Source: a virus. From it: a stretch of 38,961 nucleotides of DNA. The DNA lies in IMG/VR virus record IMGVR_UViG_3300031576_000166, positions 1 to 38,961 of that record. One strand, given 5' to 3'. Every line of letters starts with the position of its first letter. Position 1 is the first letter of the stretch. Position numbers and translations under genes: made by a program. The notes under the pieces were generated by a model, which was not told where the DNA came from, searched no databases, and worked only from the letters and a program-made list of their open reading frames with translations. Shown here piece after piece: positions 1-8,154 of this stretch.

Positions 1-641
1 ACGCCATCGGTGAGGCGATCCGCTGTTATGCCTACATTCATCCGGACGAACTTTCACAGTCGGCCATTTATAATAAATCCGACCTGCGCCGCACATACAT
101 CACCGTCACTGCGAATTCCGGACAGGCAGTCGTCGCTGTCAATGACACGACGGGGTTTGTCGCTGGGGATACGGTGACACTTGATCCGGAGGGCGTGGGC
201 GGCGGAACTGAGGACAAAACAATCCTCTCCATCGACTCGCTCACTCAGCTCACCATGACGGCGAACCTCACCTTCACGCATACCTTAGCGCAGGGAGATC
301 CTATCGTCCCGAAGTTCGCGACGCAGGCGATGAATGTGTCCAGCTGGGCGCAATGCACGGATCAGCGTGGCGATACCTACGCATCCGTCAAGTCCGGCCA
401 CGAGTCGGCCAGTACCGGATACGGGAATCTGAATGTTGGTTTTCCGGATCTGGGTTCTGGTCGTGGCAATATCGCCAATGAAATAGGTTTCATTGAAGAT
501 TACGACCTACAGATCAATTGGGTCGCCGCTCCCGCGGTGACACTGTCGGTGACACAGGCGACACTCCAAACCGGAGCGACAAGAAAAGAGTCCGCCCAAA
601 CTCGTAAGGCCACAAAGAGCTTCACCGCGACGGGAGCGCTG
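1..641 (+). repeat. Terminal overlap with 38321-38961
   Basis: Bases 1-127 and 524-641 are identical to the other end; 14 substitutions lie between 128 and 523, 12 of them synonymous. No indels. It marks circular closure of the genome, with two variants present. Confidence 0.9.
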
Positions 642-1265
642 GAGACGATCAACTATGCCGTCAATGAATTGCCTCTACGGTTATTCACCGAGCTTGCTAA
701 ATCCACCTTTGCGCAAACCTACAACAGCACGGATCTTCCGTCCTCTACCATCAAGATAACTGACGGCACGGGTTTCTCTCCTGGGATGGCAATCATTTTG
801 GAGCCGGACGAATTGATATCGAGAGAGGACGGACGGAACATTGTCGCCATTACCGCAATGGCGGCCGGCTCAACAACCTTTTCGCTGGACCGTCCCTTTA
901 ATCTGACTCACGCGTCAGGTGACGCAATTGAAAGCGCCGAAAGCGTGGCGACTCTATGGGGATTTAAGACGGGTGATAGCAACAGCGGGATTGGCTTACA
1001 GCTGGGTTTGCATGTGGAGACAACAACCGCAGGGAAAACAGCGGTCGGCACGGAGATCGCGCGCGTGTATGAAACGCGCTTGCGGATCAAAGCATTGATT
1101 CCTCCACGCGGGACGCAGAATCTGATTTTCTGGCAAACCTTCTCACCTTCGATGCGGCGCCATGAAAGTCGGGGTGTCAAACCGATTCGCGATGTAGGGT
1201 TTCATCCGCCGAGACGGACCAGACCAACACTACCAAACCTCCCGGGCACACGCCGCAATGGATGA
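1..1265 (+). CDS. Tail tip/baseplate protein, 3' part (5' part at 37324-38961)
   Basis: The reading frame is open from base 3 and continues the gene that runs off the right end, because bases 1-641 repeat 38321-38961; joined, the product is about 753 residues. Two copies of a small beta module are visible, with the pattern GF-x-x-G(D/M) followed by an (L/F)xxTHxxGD-type ending, encoded around 100-311 and 752-932. The position after the tape measure and distal tail genes supports a tail tip or baseplate role. From about 1140 to the stop the translation becomes Arg/Pro-rich and unlike the rest. Between 1202 and 1336 the next frame reads like real protein, so the stop at 1263 may come from an indel and the gene may originally have run on to 2147 (about 1,047 residues). 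Function is inferred from position only. Confidence 0.75.
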   Translation, partial: AIGEAIRCYAYIHPDELSQSAIYNKSDLRRTYITVTANSGQAVVAVNDTTGFVAGDTVTLDPEGVGGGTEDKTILSIDSLTQLTMTANLTFTHTLAQGDPIVPKFATQAMNVSSWAQCTDQRGDTYASVKSGHESASTGYGNLNVGFPDLGSGRGNIANEIGFIEDYDLQINWVAAPAVTLSVTQATLQTGATRKESAQTRKATKSFTATGALETINYAVNELPLRLFTELAKSTFAQTYNSTDLPSSTIKITDGTGFSPGMAIILEPDELISREDGRNIVAITAMAAGSTTFSLDRPFNLTHASGDAIESAESVATLWGFKTGDSNSGIGLQLGLHVETTTAGKTAVGTEIARVYETRLRIKALIPPRGTQNLIFWQTFSPSMRRHESRGVKPIRDVGFHPPRRTRPTLPNLPGTRRNG

Positions 1266-1271
1266 GTAGTT

Positions 1272-2147
1272 ATGGCAATTATCTCCAAGAGCAAACAGAC
1301 CGGGAAAATCCTGAAGTTCGCGAGCTCCTCGCCTGACTCATACGGAAAGCTCGGGGTGGAGTGCTCTGGACGAACATTTGGGTCGTGGATCACGGGAAGG
1401 AACGGTCTCGCCTCCGGTGACTTGATATCACAAGTTCCGTATGCGATCGAGTCAATCCTGCGGGATGAACTGGGAGTGCCCGGCTCGCGCATTGACACGG
1501 CCAGTTTCGACGCGGCGTTTGCGAACGCGCTGACGATCAAGCTGAACCTCACTTCCGACTTCGAAATAGAATCGACAGACCTGCTTCAGAAGCTGGCCTT
1601 TCAGGGCGGGTTGGTTTATGTCGTTAGTTGTGGCCGCCACCGACTGGTTGACATCCAAGACTTGACGCCGACGAGCGTAGCGACGATCCCCTTCGCCGAC
1701 ATGGTCAACTATCCGCAGGTCAGCAAAACCAACATCAACGATGTGGTCAATCGGCTCAAGGTTTATTACGATTTTGCCCCGGAGTACAGCGCCTACAAGC
1801 GCGTCGACACTTTCAACAACTCCACATCTCAGTCCCTGTACGGACGCACGAATGAGGCGGAGATATTCCTGCCGCATATCACAAAAGAATCGGCTTTGAT
1901 ATTGCGCACAGTCCTCGTTCCCGATAGCGGCGTGGGCCTTTGGACGCACACGAAATTACTGGTCTCTTGGGATACCGTCGGCTGGAAGTGGGCGCATCTG
2001 GAAATTGGAGATTTCGTCGAGCTCGATGCCGCCTCAGTCGATCCCCATCTCAAGCCGTTCGGTAGCTCTTGGTCCAATGTGAAAATCCTGATTCAGGGAA
2101 TCGAGCGAGGGCCGGAGTCCGTGAGCTTTAACGGAGTGCAACTATGA
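1272..2147 (+). CDS. Tail protein, likely the C-terminal part of the preceding tail gene
   Basis: 291 residues in the same frame as the preceding gene, separated from it only by TGA at 1263-1265. The segment GRTFGSWI followed by PYAIESILRDELG and IDTASFDAA resembles the inner region of phage tail tip proteins, where it follows directly on an upstream beta domain; this recollection of the family is the main reason to think the two pieces once formed one protein. The annotated ATG at 1272 has only a weak ribosome-binding site. The rest is soluble, mixed alpha/beta, without signal peptide or membrane segment. It is probably a virion component of the tail end. Confidence 0.6.
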   Translation: MAIISKSKQTGKILKFASSSPDSYGKLGVECSGRTFGSWITGRNGLASGDLISQVPYAIESILRDELGVPGSRIDTASFDAAFANALTIKLNLTSDFEIESTDLLQKLAFQGGLVYVVSCGRHRLVDIQDLTPTSVATIPFADMVNYPQVSKTNINDVVNRLKVYYDFAPEYSAYKRVDTFNNSTSQSLYGRTNEAEIFLPHITKESALILRTVLVPDSGVGLWTHTKLLVSWDTVGWKWAHLEIGDFVELDAASVDPHLKPFGSSWSNVKILIQGIERGPESVSFNGVQL

Positions 2148-2181
2148 TATCGCCCGAATATCACTCAAGGGGAAAACGCGC

Positions 2182-2505
2182 ATGACGACTCGGACACTCA
2201 ACATTATTTCTTCTTTCATACTCGGACTCGGTATATGTGTTTCGCTTCTGGCGCAACCCGTTAGCCGTCAGGAGATGATATTAACTCAAGCGCGAACGCA
2301 GGCATTGGCAGATCAGGTTGCGGATGTGCGTCAGACCGTTGCGGTCAACCAGACCAAACTCGATCAAATAACGAGTGATGTAAGGGATATCAAGGCGACG
2401 ACACAGCAGGCATTCTATCTCATTATCTCAGTGGTGGGAGCGTGGATACTGCGCCTGATTTCACCGCTTCTTTTCAGGCGGCGCGCCAATGTGTTGGAGG
2501 AATGA
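2182..2505 (+). CDS. Small membrane protein with central coiled coil
   Basis: 107 residues: an N-terminal hydrophobic segment (about residues 7-25), then a long charged and Gln-rich heptad-like stretch (about 30-75) and a second hydrophobic segment (about 77-98) followed by RRR. AAGGGG lies about 12 bases before the ATG. It overlaps the next gene by ATGA or is spaced a few bases from it, depending on the start chosen there. Two membrane anchors around a periplasm-sized helical region fit a holin or spanin-like role, but I recognise no family, and a separate lysis set lies at 11420-12149. The function is open. Confidence 0.6.
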   Translation: MTTRTLNIISSFILGLGICVSLLAQPVSRQEMILTQARTQALADQVADVRQTVAVNQTKLDQITSDVRDIKATTQQAFYLIISVVGAWILRLISPLLFRRRANVLEE

Positions 2506-2507
2506 AC

Positions 2508-2810
2508 ATGACTCAGCCGATATACGACGCCGCGAAGCGTAAGGTCAAGGAGCATCCCAAGAAAACGGCGGGCATGGGACTTCTCCTTGGCGCACTAATC
2601 ACATACGGGAGCTGGCTGGGCGTAGATGTTGTAGACCTGGCCCTCATGCCAAAAACTCTTCCGCACGAACAACTTGCGCTCCGTAAAGAGCTTGGTGAAG
2701 TCGCTGATGTCGTCGCATTTTATGTCGCCCGCGACGCTGGTGAGGGAAGAATTCCACTTGACAGCGCGGTGATGATGATTGCAAGATTGCATTTGAGAGT
2801 GGAGAGATAG
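2508..2810 (+). CDS. Small membrane-associated protein
   Basis: 100 residues. ATG at 2502 and 2508 are both in frame; GGAGG at 2496-2500 is 7 bases from 2508, so 2508 is preferred. A Lys/Arg-rich N-terminus (about residues 1-16) precedes a hydrophobic segment (about 17-38), then a helical C-terminal region. It ends with TAG, rare in this genome, and the following gene stays in the same frame. Translational coupling with 2182-2505 is likely because the stop of that gene overlaps the ATG at 2502. No family recognised. Confidence 0.6.
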   Translation: MTQPIYDAAKRKVKEHPKKTAGMGLLLGALITYGSWLGVDVVDLALMPKTLPHEQLALRKELGEVADVVAFYVARDAGEGRIPLDSAVMMIARLHLRVER

Positions 2811-2816
2811 CAGGTT
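2801..2816 (+). promoter_or_regulatory. Shine-Dalgarno plus GTT start of gene 2814-3719
   Basis: GGAG at 2801-2804 is 9 bases from GTT at 2814-2816. The stop TAG at 2808-2810 is immediately upstream in the same frame, and there is no ATG, GTG or TTG between that stop and ATG 2919. Confidence 0.7.
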
Positions 2817-3719
2817 AGACAGAAACTTCAGCTTTTCATCTGGACATTTCTCGCCGTCCTCATTCCCTTTCACATCGAGGCGGCGGTCGTCACGATCAGT
2901 CATGCGGACTCCGTTGAGATGACCTATATCAATTCCGGAGCGACGACGACAAATTATTCGACTGATGACCGAATTCGTCTTGGCGAATGGAACAATTCCA
3001 ACCCGTTGCAATACGGTTTGGCGCGAGTGAAGTGCAACAATGCGACGGGAGGAATTCCGGCGGATTCTGTCAGGCTTCGAATACGGAACCTGCAAGTAAT
3101 TATGCACTCGACTGCCATAACTTGCACCCTGATTGATAGCTTCCTTATCAAGGTCTATCGAATAGACAGCCCTTGGGTTGAGGTGAACACGACCTGGAAC
3201 AACTTGGAGACATCGCGGCCGTGGGCCACTGCCGGCACAGGAGTTGGAACGGATGTGAATGGGCCGCGCAAAGCGTGGCACAATTCAACCCTTCGTGACA
3301 GTACCCGCCTTATCACCGCTTGGGCCGATAACGGTATTTGCGAAGGTGAGACAAAGTGGCTCAGCCAAGTAAATGCGCAAACCGCGCCCTTTGGAAGTCA
3401 GGATCTCTACTTCTACATCGACACGGCGATTGCGAATGTCTGGCTGACCGGCGGCGCAAATAACGGTATGCAGCTGCGGGTGTCGGCCATCGCCGATCAC
3501 GCAACACTAACTGACGGTTGCTTCATTGACCTCTATACCGACGATGCAACCGGCACGACGAATGATCCACAGCTTGAGGTCTACTATACGCCGAGCGGCG
3601 GCCTTCCCCAGCGGCGCCGCAAGCTGATAGAATATCAGATCGGACAAAGCTCAGCAGAATTGGACGATGCTCTGAGTGAACCCTATTCCCCCAAGGAAGA
3701 AGCCGCATGCGTATATTGA
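2814..3719 (+). CDS. Secreted DNRLRE-type domain protein, GTT start
   Basis: 301 residues if translation begins at GTT 2814. The first in-frame ATG is at 2919 and would delete the N-terminus, which is a clear signal peptide: Arg-Gln-Lys, then LFIWTFLAVLIPF, then a small-residue cleavage site near HIEA|A. The body has the pattern of a DNRLRE-type carbohydrate-binding domain: a run of arginine- and valine-rich strands (DSVRLRIRNLQV) and the characteristic WVEVNTTWNN segment followed by W. Such domains occur in secreted and cell-surface proteins. The gene is first in a row of four exported proteins. The role is probably on or outside the host envelope or in fibre assembly, which I infer. Confidence 0.75.
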   Translation, partial: VRQKLQLFIWTFLAVLIPFHIEAAVVTISHADSVEMTYINSGATTTNYSTDDRIRLGEWNNSNPLQYGLARVKCNNATGGIPADSVRLRIRNLQVIMHSTAITCTLIDSFLIKVYRIDSPWVEVNTTWNNLETSRPWATAGTGVGTDVNGPRKAWHNSTLRDSTRLITAWADNGICEGETKWLSQVNAQTAPFGSQDLYFYIDTAIANVWLTGGANNGMQLRVSAIADHATLTDGCFIDLYTDDATGTTNDPQLEVYYTPSGGLPQRRRKLIEYQIGQSSAELDDALSEPYSPKEEAACVY

Positions 3720-5671
3720 AAACTGTCATACTTCTCACATTGTGCGCGACACTTACGGCCTCAGCGTCGCAAGTCACCAAGAAGATTGCCTTCATCGTAG
3801 ACAATCCCGCGGCCCTGACCAAGGACTCGCTCATCGGGAACCTGCTTCGTGACAGCTTGACCGAATATCACGGCCCGGAGTCGACAATCGTCTCCGTGAT
3901 ATACAAGGACGAAACCGGTGGGGCATTTGATATCGGCAACGGTACCGATGGCGGTCCATTCGCGCTGGTCGTCGTCGGTTACGACAATGGCGCGATAACA
4001 AATACCGAGGTGACTTGGTTGGCCGACACGGTCGATGCCTCTATCCTCTTATTGAATTCCGGGGCCGCTGAGGGGGCATTTAAGATGGCGTCAGGCGCCG
4101 CTGTGCAGACATCGAGCGCGCTCCAGGTGATGCGCCGGTATGACATCCTCTGGCCAAATCACAATCAAAACTGTGGCTGGGACAGTGTCATTGTCTTCAG
4201 CCAGAAGTTTGGTGTGAGGGAGCTGTCTGGAACTTTCGGCGTCGGTGACCTCAGAAACCTTTACTATATGGATTCGGCTACTTATGATTTCTCCAGTTTC
4301 TCGGTGCTCTTTCGACAACACGATCCGGGGGCGACGCTCATTGAAATTGAGGGCGAGTCGGGAGCCAGCGGATTCGCAGTTGGGCAAACTGTCATTTTTG
4401 ACCCAGGCGGATCGAATCAAGAGTCCCATGTCATTCAGACCGTACAACGCAATGGCTCTGCGCCGGATACCCTGACGATAGCCACGCCTCTCGCAAATCT
4501 CCATATCGCGGGTGCCATTGCCCAGCGCCAATTCACCTGCAACTGTGAACGCACGGAACTCTCTAACCGCGGCCTGATCGTGGCCGTCGACTCCAATGGA
4601 CTCCTCGACGATGTGACGACGCGCTCTAAAGAGCGGCGCCTGTACGACGGAACCATCGCCATCGGCGACTGCGATAACTGTGACAAGTTAGGGGAAAGCC
4701 AAAGTCAACGAGTCCTCCTGCAGGCGCTCTGGCTAATGCACGACACGACACATATCCGCTGGGCGAAAAAGGTCTACGAGGGATATAATTTCATAATGAC
4801 CTGGTCTGAGTTGGGGCCAACGGGTAAGCATCGCGTCTTTGGGTACGGCATGGGAAATTTCGACATGCGGGCGGGCTACGACGGGAGTGATCAGGCGACA
4901 CCGTGGGTCGAGGTGATGGGCTTCTCACGGATTACGAATGTTCCGCAAAGCATGCAAGGACGCAATGTTGATTCGGGTGGAATGTATTTGGTCATCGACC
5001 AATTCGCGAACAATCGCGGTGGTAGTCAGCAGGGAAGCTACAAGTACAACTTTGATATCGACCTCTATCGCATCAAGTCAAATGGCCCGACGATGACAGT
5101 ACAGGACCTGAAATACTACCCGATCTATCCGGTGAACTCACCCGATTCGTCGTTGCTTACCGCTCGTAACGCATACAATCACTTTACCCGGAGTGGTTGG
5201 CTGAATACTTGGTCTGGGACATACAGCGCACAATTCAAAGTGCCGGCCAAGGGCGTGGATATTGACCTGTTTCCGTTCGCTGGCAAAAATAACATTGACT
5301 CGGCTGGTTACGGCTGGCAGGTGTTCGCCTCTGGCTATGATACGATATACCAACCGCAGATATTCTTTGCGTTTCCGGACACGATCGTCCAGTCGTGGAA
5401 GATCGGTGAACCGTGGTTTATTTTGTGGACTGACACTATGAATGTTCCACCCGTGAACAACACGACGACATCCGCTAATGACTTAGAATTGATTTTCGTC
5501 AGCCCTGGCGATGTGGACGGAGTGGATGTAGGCGGGAGGATCGATTCTAACTCGCCCTACAATGAGAGATTTGCATCGCGGGTCGTACTCTGGACAAGAG
5601 ATTCGGTGACTTCTCCGCCACCCGCGTTTCAATGGAAAAAGCGCGCAATGGGATTGAGGCGACTGACATGA
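3707..5671 (+). CDS. Large secreted protein of unknown function
   Basis: 654 residues, starting with ATG 3707 after AAGGAAG and overlapping the previous gene by 13 bases. The N-terminus is a signal peptide (MRILK, then VILLTLCATLTASA). Residues about 208-275 carry the same small beta module seen in the tail tip protein (GFAVGQ followed later by an L-x-x-LH ending). Two cysteine clusters follow (CNCE near residue 280 and CDNCD near 322). The C-terminal half is beta-rich with many aromatic residues and resembles secreted bacterial proteins more than a tail fibre. It sits between the DNRLRE protein and the glycosidase-like protein and is likely part of one functional set with them. No enzyme family recognised. 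Confidence 0.7.
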   Translation: MRILKTVILLTLCATLTASASQVTKKIAFIVDNPAALTKDSLIGNLLRDSLTEYHGPESTIVSVIYKDETGGAFDIGNGTDGGPFALVVVGYDNGAITNTEVTWLADTVDASILLLNSGAAEGAFKMASGAAVQTSSALQVMRRYDILWPNHNQNCGWDSVIVFSQKFGVRELSGTFGVGDLRNLYYMDSATYDFSSFSVLFRQHDPGATLIEIEGESGASGFAVGQTVIFDPGGSNQESHVIQTVQRNGSAPDTLTIATPLANLHIAGAIAQRQFTCNCERTELSNRGLIVAVDSNGLLDDVTTRSKERRLYDGTIAIGDCDNCDKLGESQSQRVLLQALWLMHDTTHIRWAKKVYEGYNFIMTWSELGPTGKHRVFGYGMGNFDMRAGYDGSDQATPWVEVMGFSRITNVPQSMQGRNVDSGGMYLVIDQFANNRGGSQQGSYKYNFDIDLYRIKSNGPTMTVQDLKYYPIYPVNSPDSSLLTARNAYNHFTRSGWLNTWSGTYSAQFKVPAKGVDIDLFPFAGKNNIDSAGYGWQVFASGYDTIYQPQIFFAFPDTIVQSWKIGEPWFILWTDTMNVPPVNNTTTSANDLELIFVSPGDVDGVDVGGRIDSNSPYNERFASRVVLWTRDSVTSPPPAFQWKKRAMGLRRLT

Positions 5672-8154
5672 TACGACACCTACGCGCCCTTTGCCTCGCT
5701 CTCCTGCTTTGCGGGAGCGCGCACGCGCAAGTCGACTCCACCCCGTCGGTGCGCATGTTCTATATCGCCTACAACAATGACGGCAATCTTGATTCAATCG
5801 ATGGCCTTCTCTTCGGGGCTCGCGCTGAATTCATTGTCATGGACGAGATGACACTTCCCTACATCACGCCCGCCGTAAAGGGCATCAAGGCCTACAACCG
5901 TGGCACGAAACTGCTTCGCTACAATTCCTTTCAGGACAATTTCCACGGCGACTCGGCGGCTCCCAATGTAGCTGAGGACTGGTATCAGCACGCCCATTTG
6001 AAATACTTTCTTGGCGCCGATTCGAACAAGGCCTACTTCTACTATGACAGCGCTACGGCGCTTGATCGGGGATTCTATTCGGGTAGTCCAACGACACTTC
6101 CGGGGGCCGCGTTCAATTCTGACACTTCCCTTTCTCGTATGCCACCCGCCGGATTCAGCAACAACAATCGTCGCCGTCTCGCCAGCTACGCCACGGATAT
6201 TGTTCAGAAGGCCTATCTGAATTTCTATTTGTCGAACCTCAACCGCGTCTGGGTCACACTCTACAACGGCGCGGCCGTTTATTATGACGGCATCTGGCAT
6301 GACAATGTGGGGCCGGGTAACCAGATAGCCGCTCGGAGTGACAGTAATCTTACGGGCGGAAGGTGTTCACAGTTGAATCAATATCGACTCGGCGGCGCCA
6401 TCTACGACCCCGGATGGACACCGTACTGGATCAACAATCACCGCCCCTTTCTTACCCGGATGCTTGATTCGCTTCCTCTCTTTCCGTTCACCGTGCCCGG
6501 GAAGCGATATGTGGTCAACAACTACGCCGAGGTGCATGCGGATCGGTCGAGCACGACGCACCCATTCAAGTATTCCACGACATACAACGACAGCGATGTC
6601 TGCGACTTTGCCTTCTGGGAGCTTGATTTCAAGCTGACCAAGACCGCCGCTCCGAACCTCCTCTCCGCCGGATTGGCGGACGCGGGTACGAGTTGGGCGA
6701 CTACCCTCGCCGCTGGTTACAGTCCGATCCTATACTGGGAGCGTGACTCTATAGGGATGTTGCAAGGGTGTGGATCCTGGTGGTATCCACGGCAGACGGA
6801 TCCGCGTCCGTATGGATATGTCAATTGGCACTACTCCAACCTCGCGGTCTATTACATGATCCGCTCGCCGATAGATTACATAACCTGCAACTACGGCAAT
6901 TCAGTTAAGGCCAGCGCCTGGGGCGCGGGAGTTGGTGACACCTTCAACTGGATCCCCGCGTACGGGTATAACTTTGGAAACGATTCACAATTTTCAATAG
7001 CCGCGACGACGCGCCGTCCCGTCAAATTCGCCGCATCCGTCACCTGCTCCGACTGTGAAAATGGCACCCCCGTCGGAAAGGACCAGATCGGCCGCAACTG
7101 GATGGCCTTTGGCAAACACTTCACGAATGGCAACCTTACTCTCGTAAGGCCCGCGCACGAAGGCGAAGTTGACTGGTCGGTTGTCGCCGACGCTGGCAAT
7201 ACTTCTGTGACATTTAAGACAAATATGCCCGCGACGACAGACGGATACTACAACGGGAAGCTTCTTAGGTTCACATCGGGAAATCTTTCGGGTCAACAAC
7301 GACAGGTCACAAATTTCGTCGCGGCGACGAAGTTTATCACGGTCAGTTCGGCCTTTTCCGCGGCTCCCGCCGGCGCCACCAACAACATCCATATCTGGGG
7401 CGCATTCTCTCCTCCGATTCCCCTTGGTGGGAGTTTCAAGAAACTGAACCCAGACGGCACACTCGGACAAGTAATCACTCAGGATTCTCTTCGATCCGGA
7501 GAGGGTGGCATTTACATCACCACCGCGCCGGTCGATAACCCACCAGTCCTGAATTCAATTGGGGGCAAGTCCGTCTCGGAAGCGCAACTCTTGACATTTT
7601 CAATTTCGGCGACGGATGACTTATCCGTGCCGACGCTTGGAGCCACTGGCCTTCCCAGCGGGGCGCAGTTTGTGGATCATGGTGGTGGCTCGGGGACATT
7701 TACCTGGACTCCAAACTCCAGCCAGGCAGGCGTCTACAATGTCACCTTTACCTCCACGGACAATATCGCCCAGACAGATCAAGAGGTCGTGAATATCACG
7801 GTCACTGACTACAACCCTCCGACCGGTGGAGAAAAAGTCAGAGTTCGGATCGGCGCGCTGGATGAATCCCTGATGCGGGAATTTGGTTTCAGGTGGAACG
7901 GTTATGTGTGGGTTGATACAATCAGGGCCATTGACGCTTTCGATATCGAGGGCGGGGCGCTCGTCATTGAAGCCCATGAATGGACGGGACGGTTCGATGT
8001 TGACGCCAGTGGCGATGTGAATATCGGGGACCTCACGCTCTTTGTCGATCAACTGTTTCATGTCACACCGGCGGACATCAACCAATTTCAGATAGTCGAA
8101 TTAAACGAGCAAAACGAAGGAGCTCTTGGGTTAGAGTCATCTATCGATTACTAA
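5668..8154 (+). CDS. Secreted glycosidase-like protein with putative Ig domain and dockerin-like motif
   Basis: 828 residues from ATG 5668, which overlaps the previous stop as ATGA; GAGG lies 9 bases upstream. The signal peptide is MIRHLRALCLALLLCGSAHA. Residues about 25-460 resemble hypothetical glycosyl hydrolase-like families of the GHL15 type (aromatic-rich barrel segments such as FAFWELDFKL and SPILYWERDS), by recollection of pattern only. Around residues 520-580 there is a beta module also found in the next gene (FTSG, then ATKFITV, then SAAP). About residues 625-715 form a putative Ig domain ending in a tandem of WTP and VTF strands. Near residue 777 the loop DVDASGDVNIGD matches the calcium loop spacing of type I dockerins. 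Such modular secreted enzymes are unusual in a phage genome. Confidence 0.7.
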   Translation: MIRHLRALCLALLLCGSAHAQVDSTPSVRMFYIAYNNDGNLDSIDGLLFGARAEFIVMDEMTLPYITPAVKGIKAYNRGTKLLRYNSFQDNFHGDSAAPNVAEDWYQHAHLKYFLGADSNKAYFYYDSATALDRGFYSGSPTTLPGAAFNSDTSLSRMPPAGFSNNNRRRLASYATDIVQKAYLNFYLSNLNRVWVTLYNGAAVYYDGIWHDNVGPGNQIAARSDSNLTGGRCSQLNQYRLGGAIYDPGWTPYWINNHRPFLTRMLDSLPLFPFTVPGKRYVVNNYAEVHADRSSTTHPFKYSTTYNDSDVCDFAFWELDFKLTKTAAPNLLSAGLADAGTSWATTLAAGYSPILYWERDSIGMLQGCGSWWYPRQTDPRPYGYVNWHYSNLAVYYMIRSPIDYITCNYGNSVKASAWGAGVGDTFNWIPAYGYNFGNDSQFSIAATTRRPVKFAASVTCSDCENGTPVGKDQIGRNWMAFGKHFTNGNLTLVRPAHEGEVDWSVVADAGNTSVTFKTNMPATTDGYYNGKLLRFTSGNLSGQQRQVTNFVAATKFITVSSAFSAAPAGATNNIHIWGAFSPPIPLGGSFKKLNPDGTLGQVITQDSLRSGEGGIYITTAPVDNPPVLNSIGGKSVSEAQLLTFSISATDDLSVPTLGATGLPSGAQFVDHGGGSGTFTWTPNSSQAGVYNVTFTSTDNIAQTDQEVVNITVTDYNPPTGGEKVRVRIGALDESLMREFGFRWNGYVWVDTIRAIDAFDIEGGALVIEAHEWTGRFDVDASGDVNIGDLTLFVDQLFHVTPADINQFQIVELNEQNEGALGLESSIDY
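7996..8031 (+). other. Dockerin-like calcium-binding loop within the glycosidase-like protein
   Basis: The encoded loop has acidic or polar ligands at positions 1, 3, 5, 9 and 12 (D, D, S, N, D) followed by a hydrophobic helix, as in dockerin/EF-hand repeats. Only one copy is visible, whereas type I dockerins normally have two. Confidence 0.6.
8117..8132 (+). promoter_or_regulatory. Shine-Dalgarno plus GTT start of gene 8130-11423
   Basis: AAGGAG at 8117-8122 is 7 bases from GTT at 8130-8132. No ATG, GTG or TTG lies in this frame between the upstream stop and ATG 8157. Confidence 0.75.

Noticed and set aside
1-641. Direct terminal repeats of the virion DNA
   Set aside because: The two copies differ at 14 places and lie inside a tail gene, whereas true terminal repeats would be identical and usually intergenic.
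1266-1274. GTT at 1269 as a sixth GTT start
   Set aside because: It is followed at once by ATG 1272, has no good Shine-Dalgarno, and lies where the reading frame seems damaged.
2808-2816. Read-through of TAG into the DNRLRE gene, i.e. reassigned amber codon
   Set aside because: Nearly all other genes end in TGA or TAA and I see no in-frame TAG inside the other structural genes, so no recoding; GTT 2814 after a Shine-Dalgarno explains the gene better.
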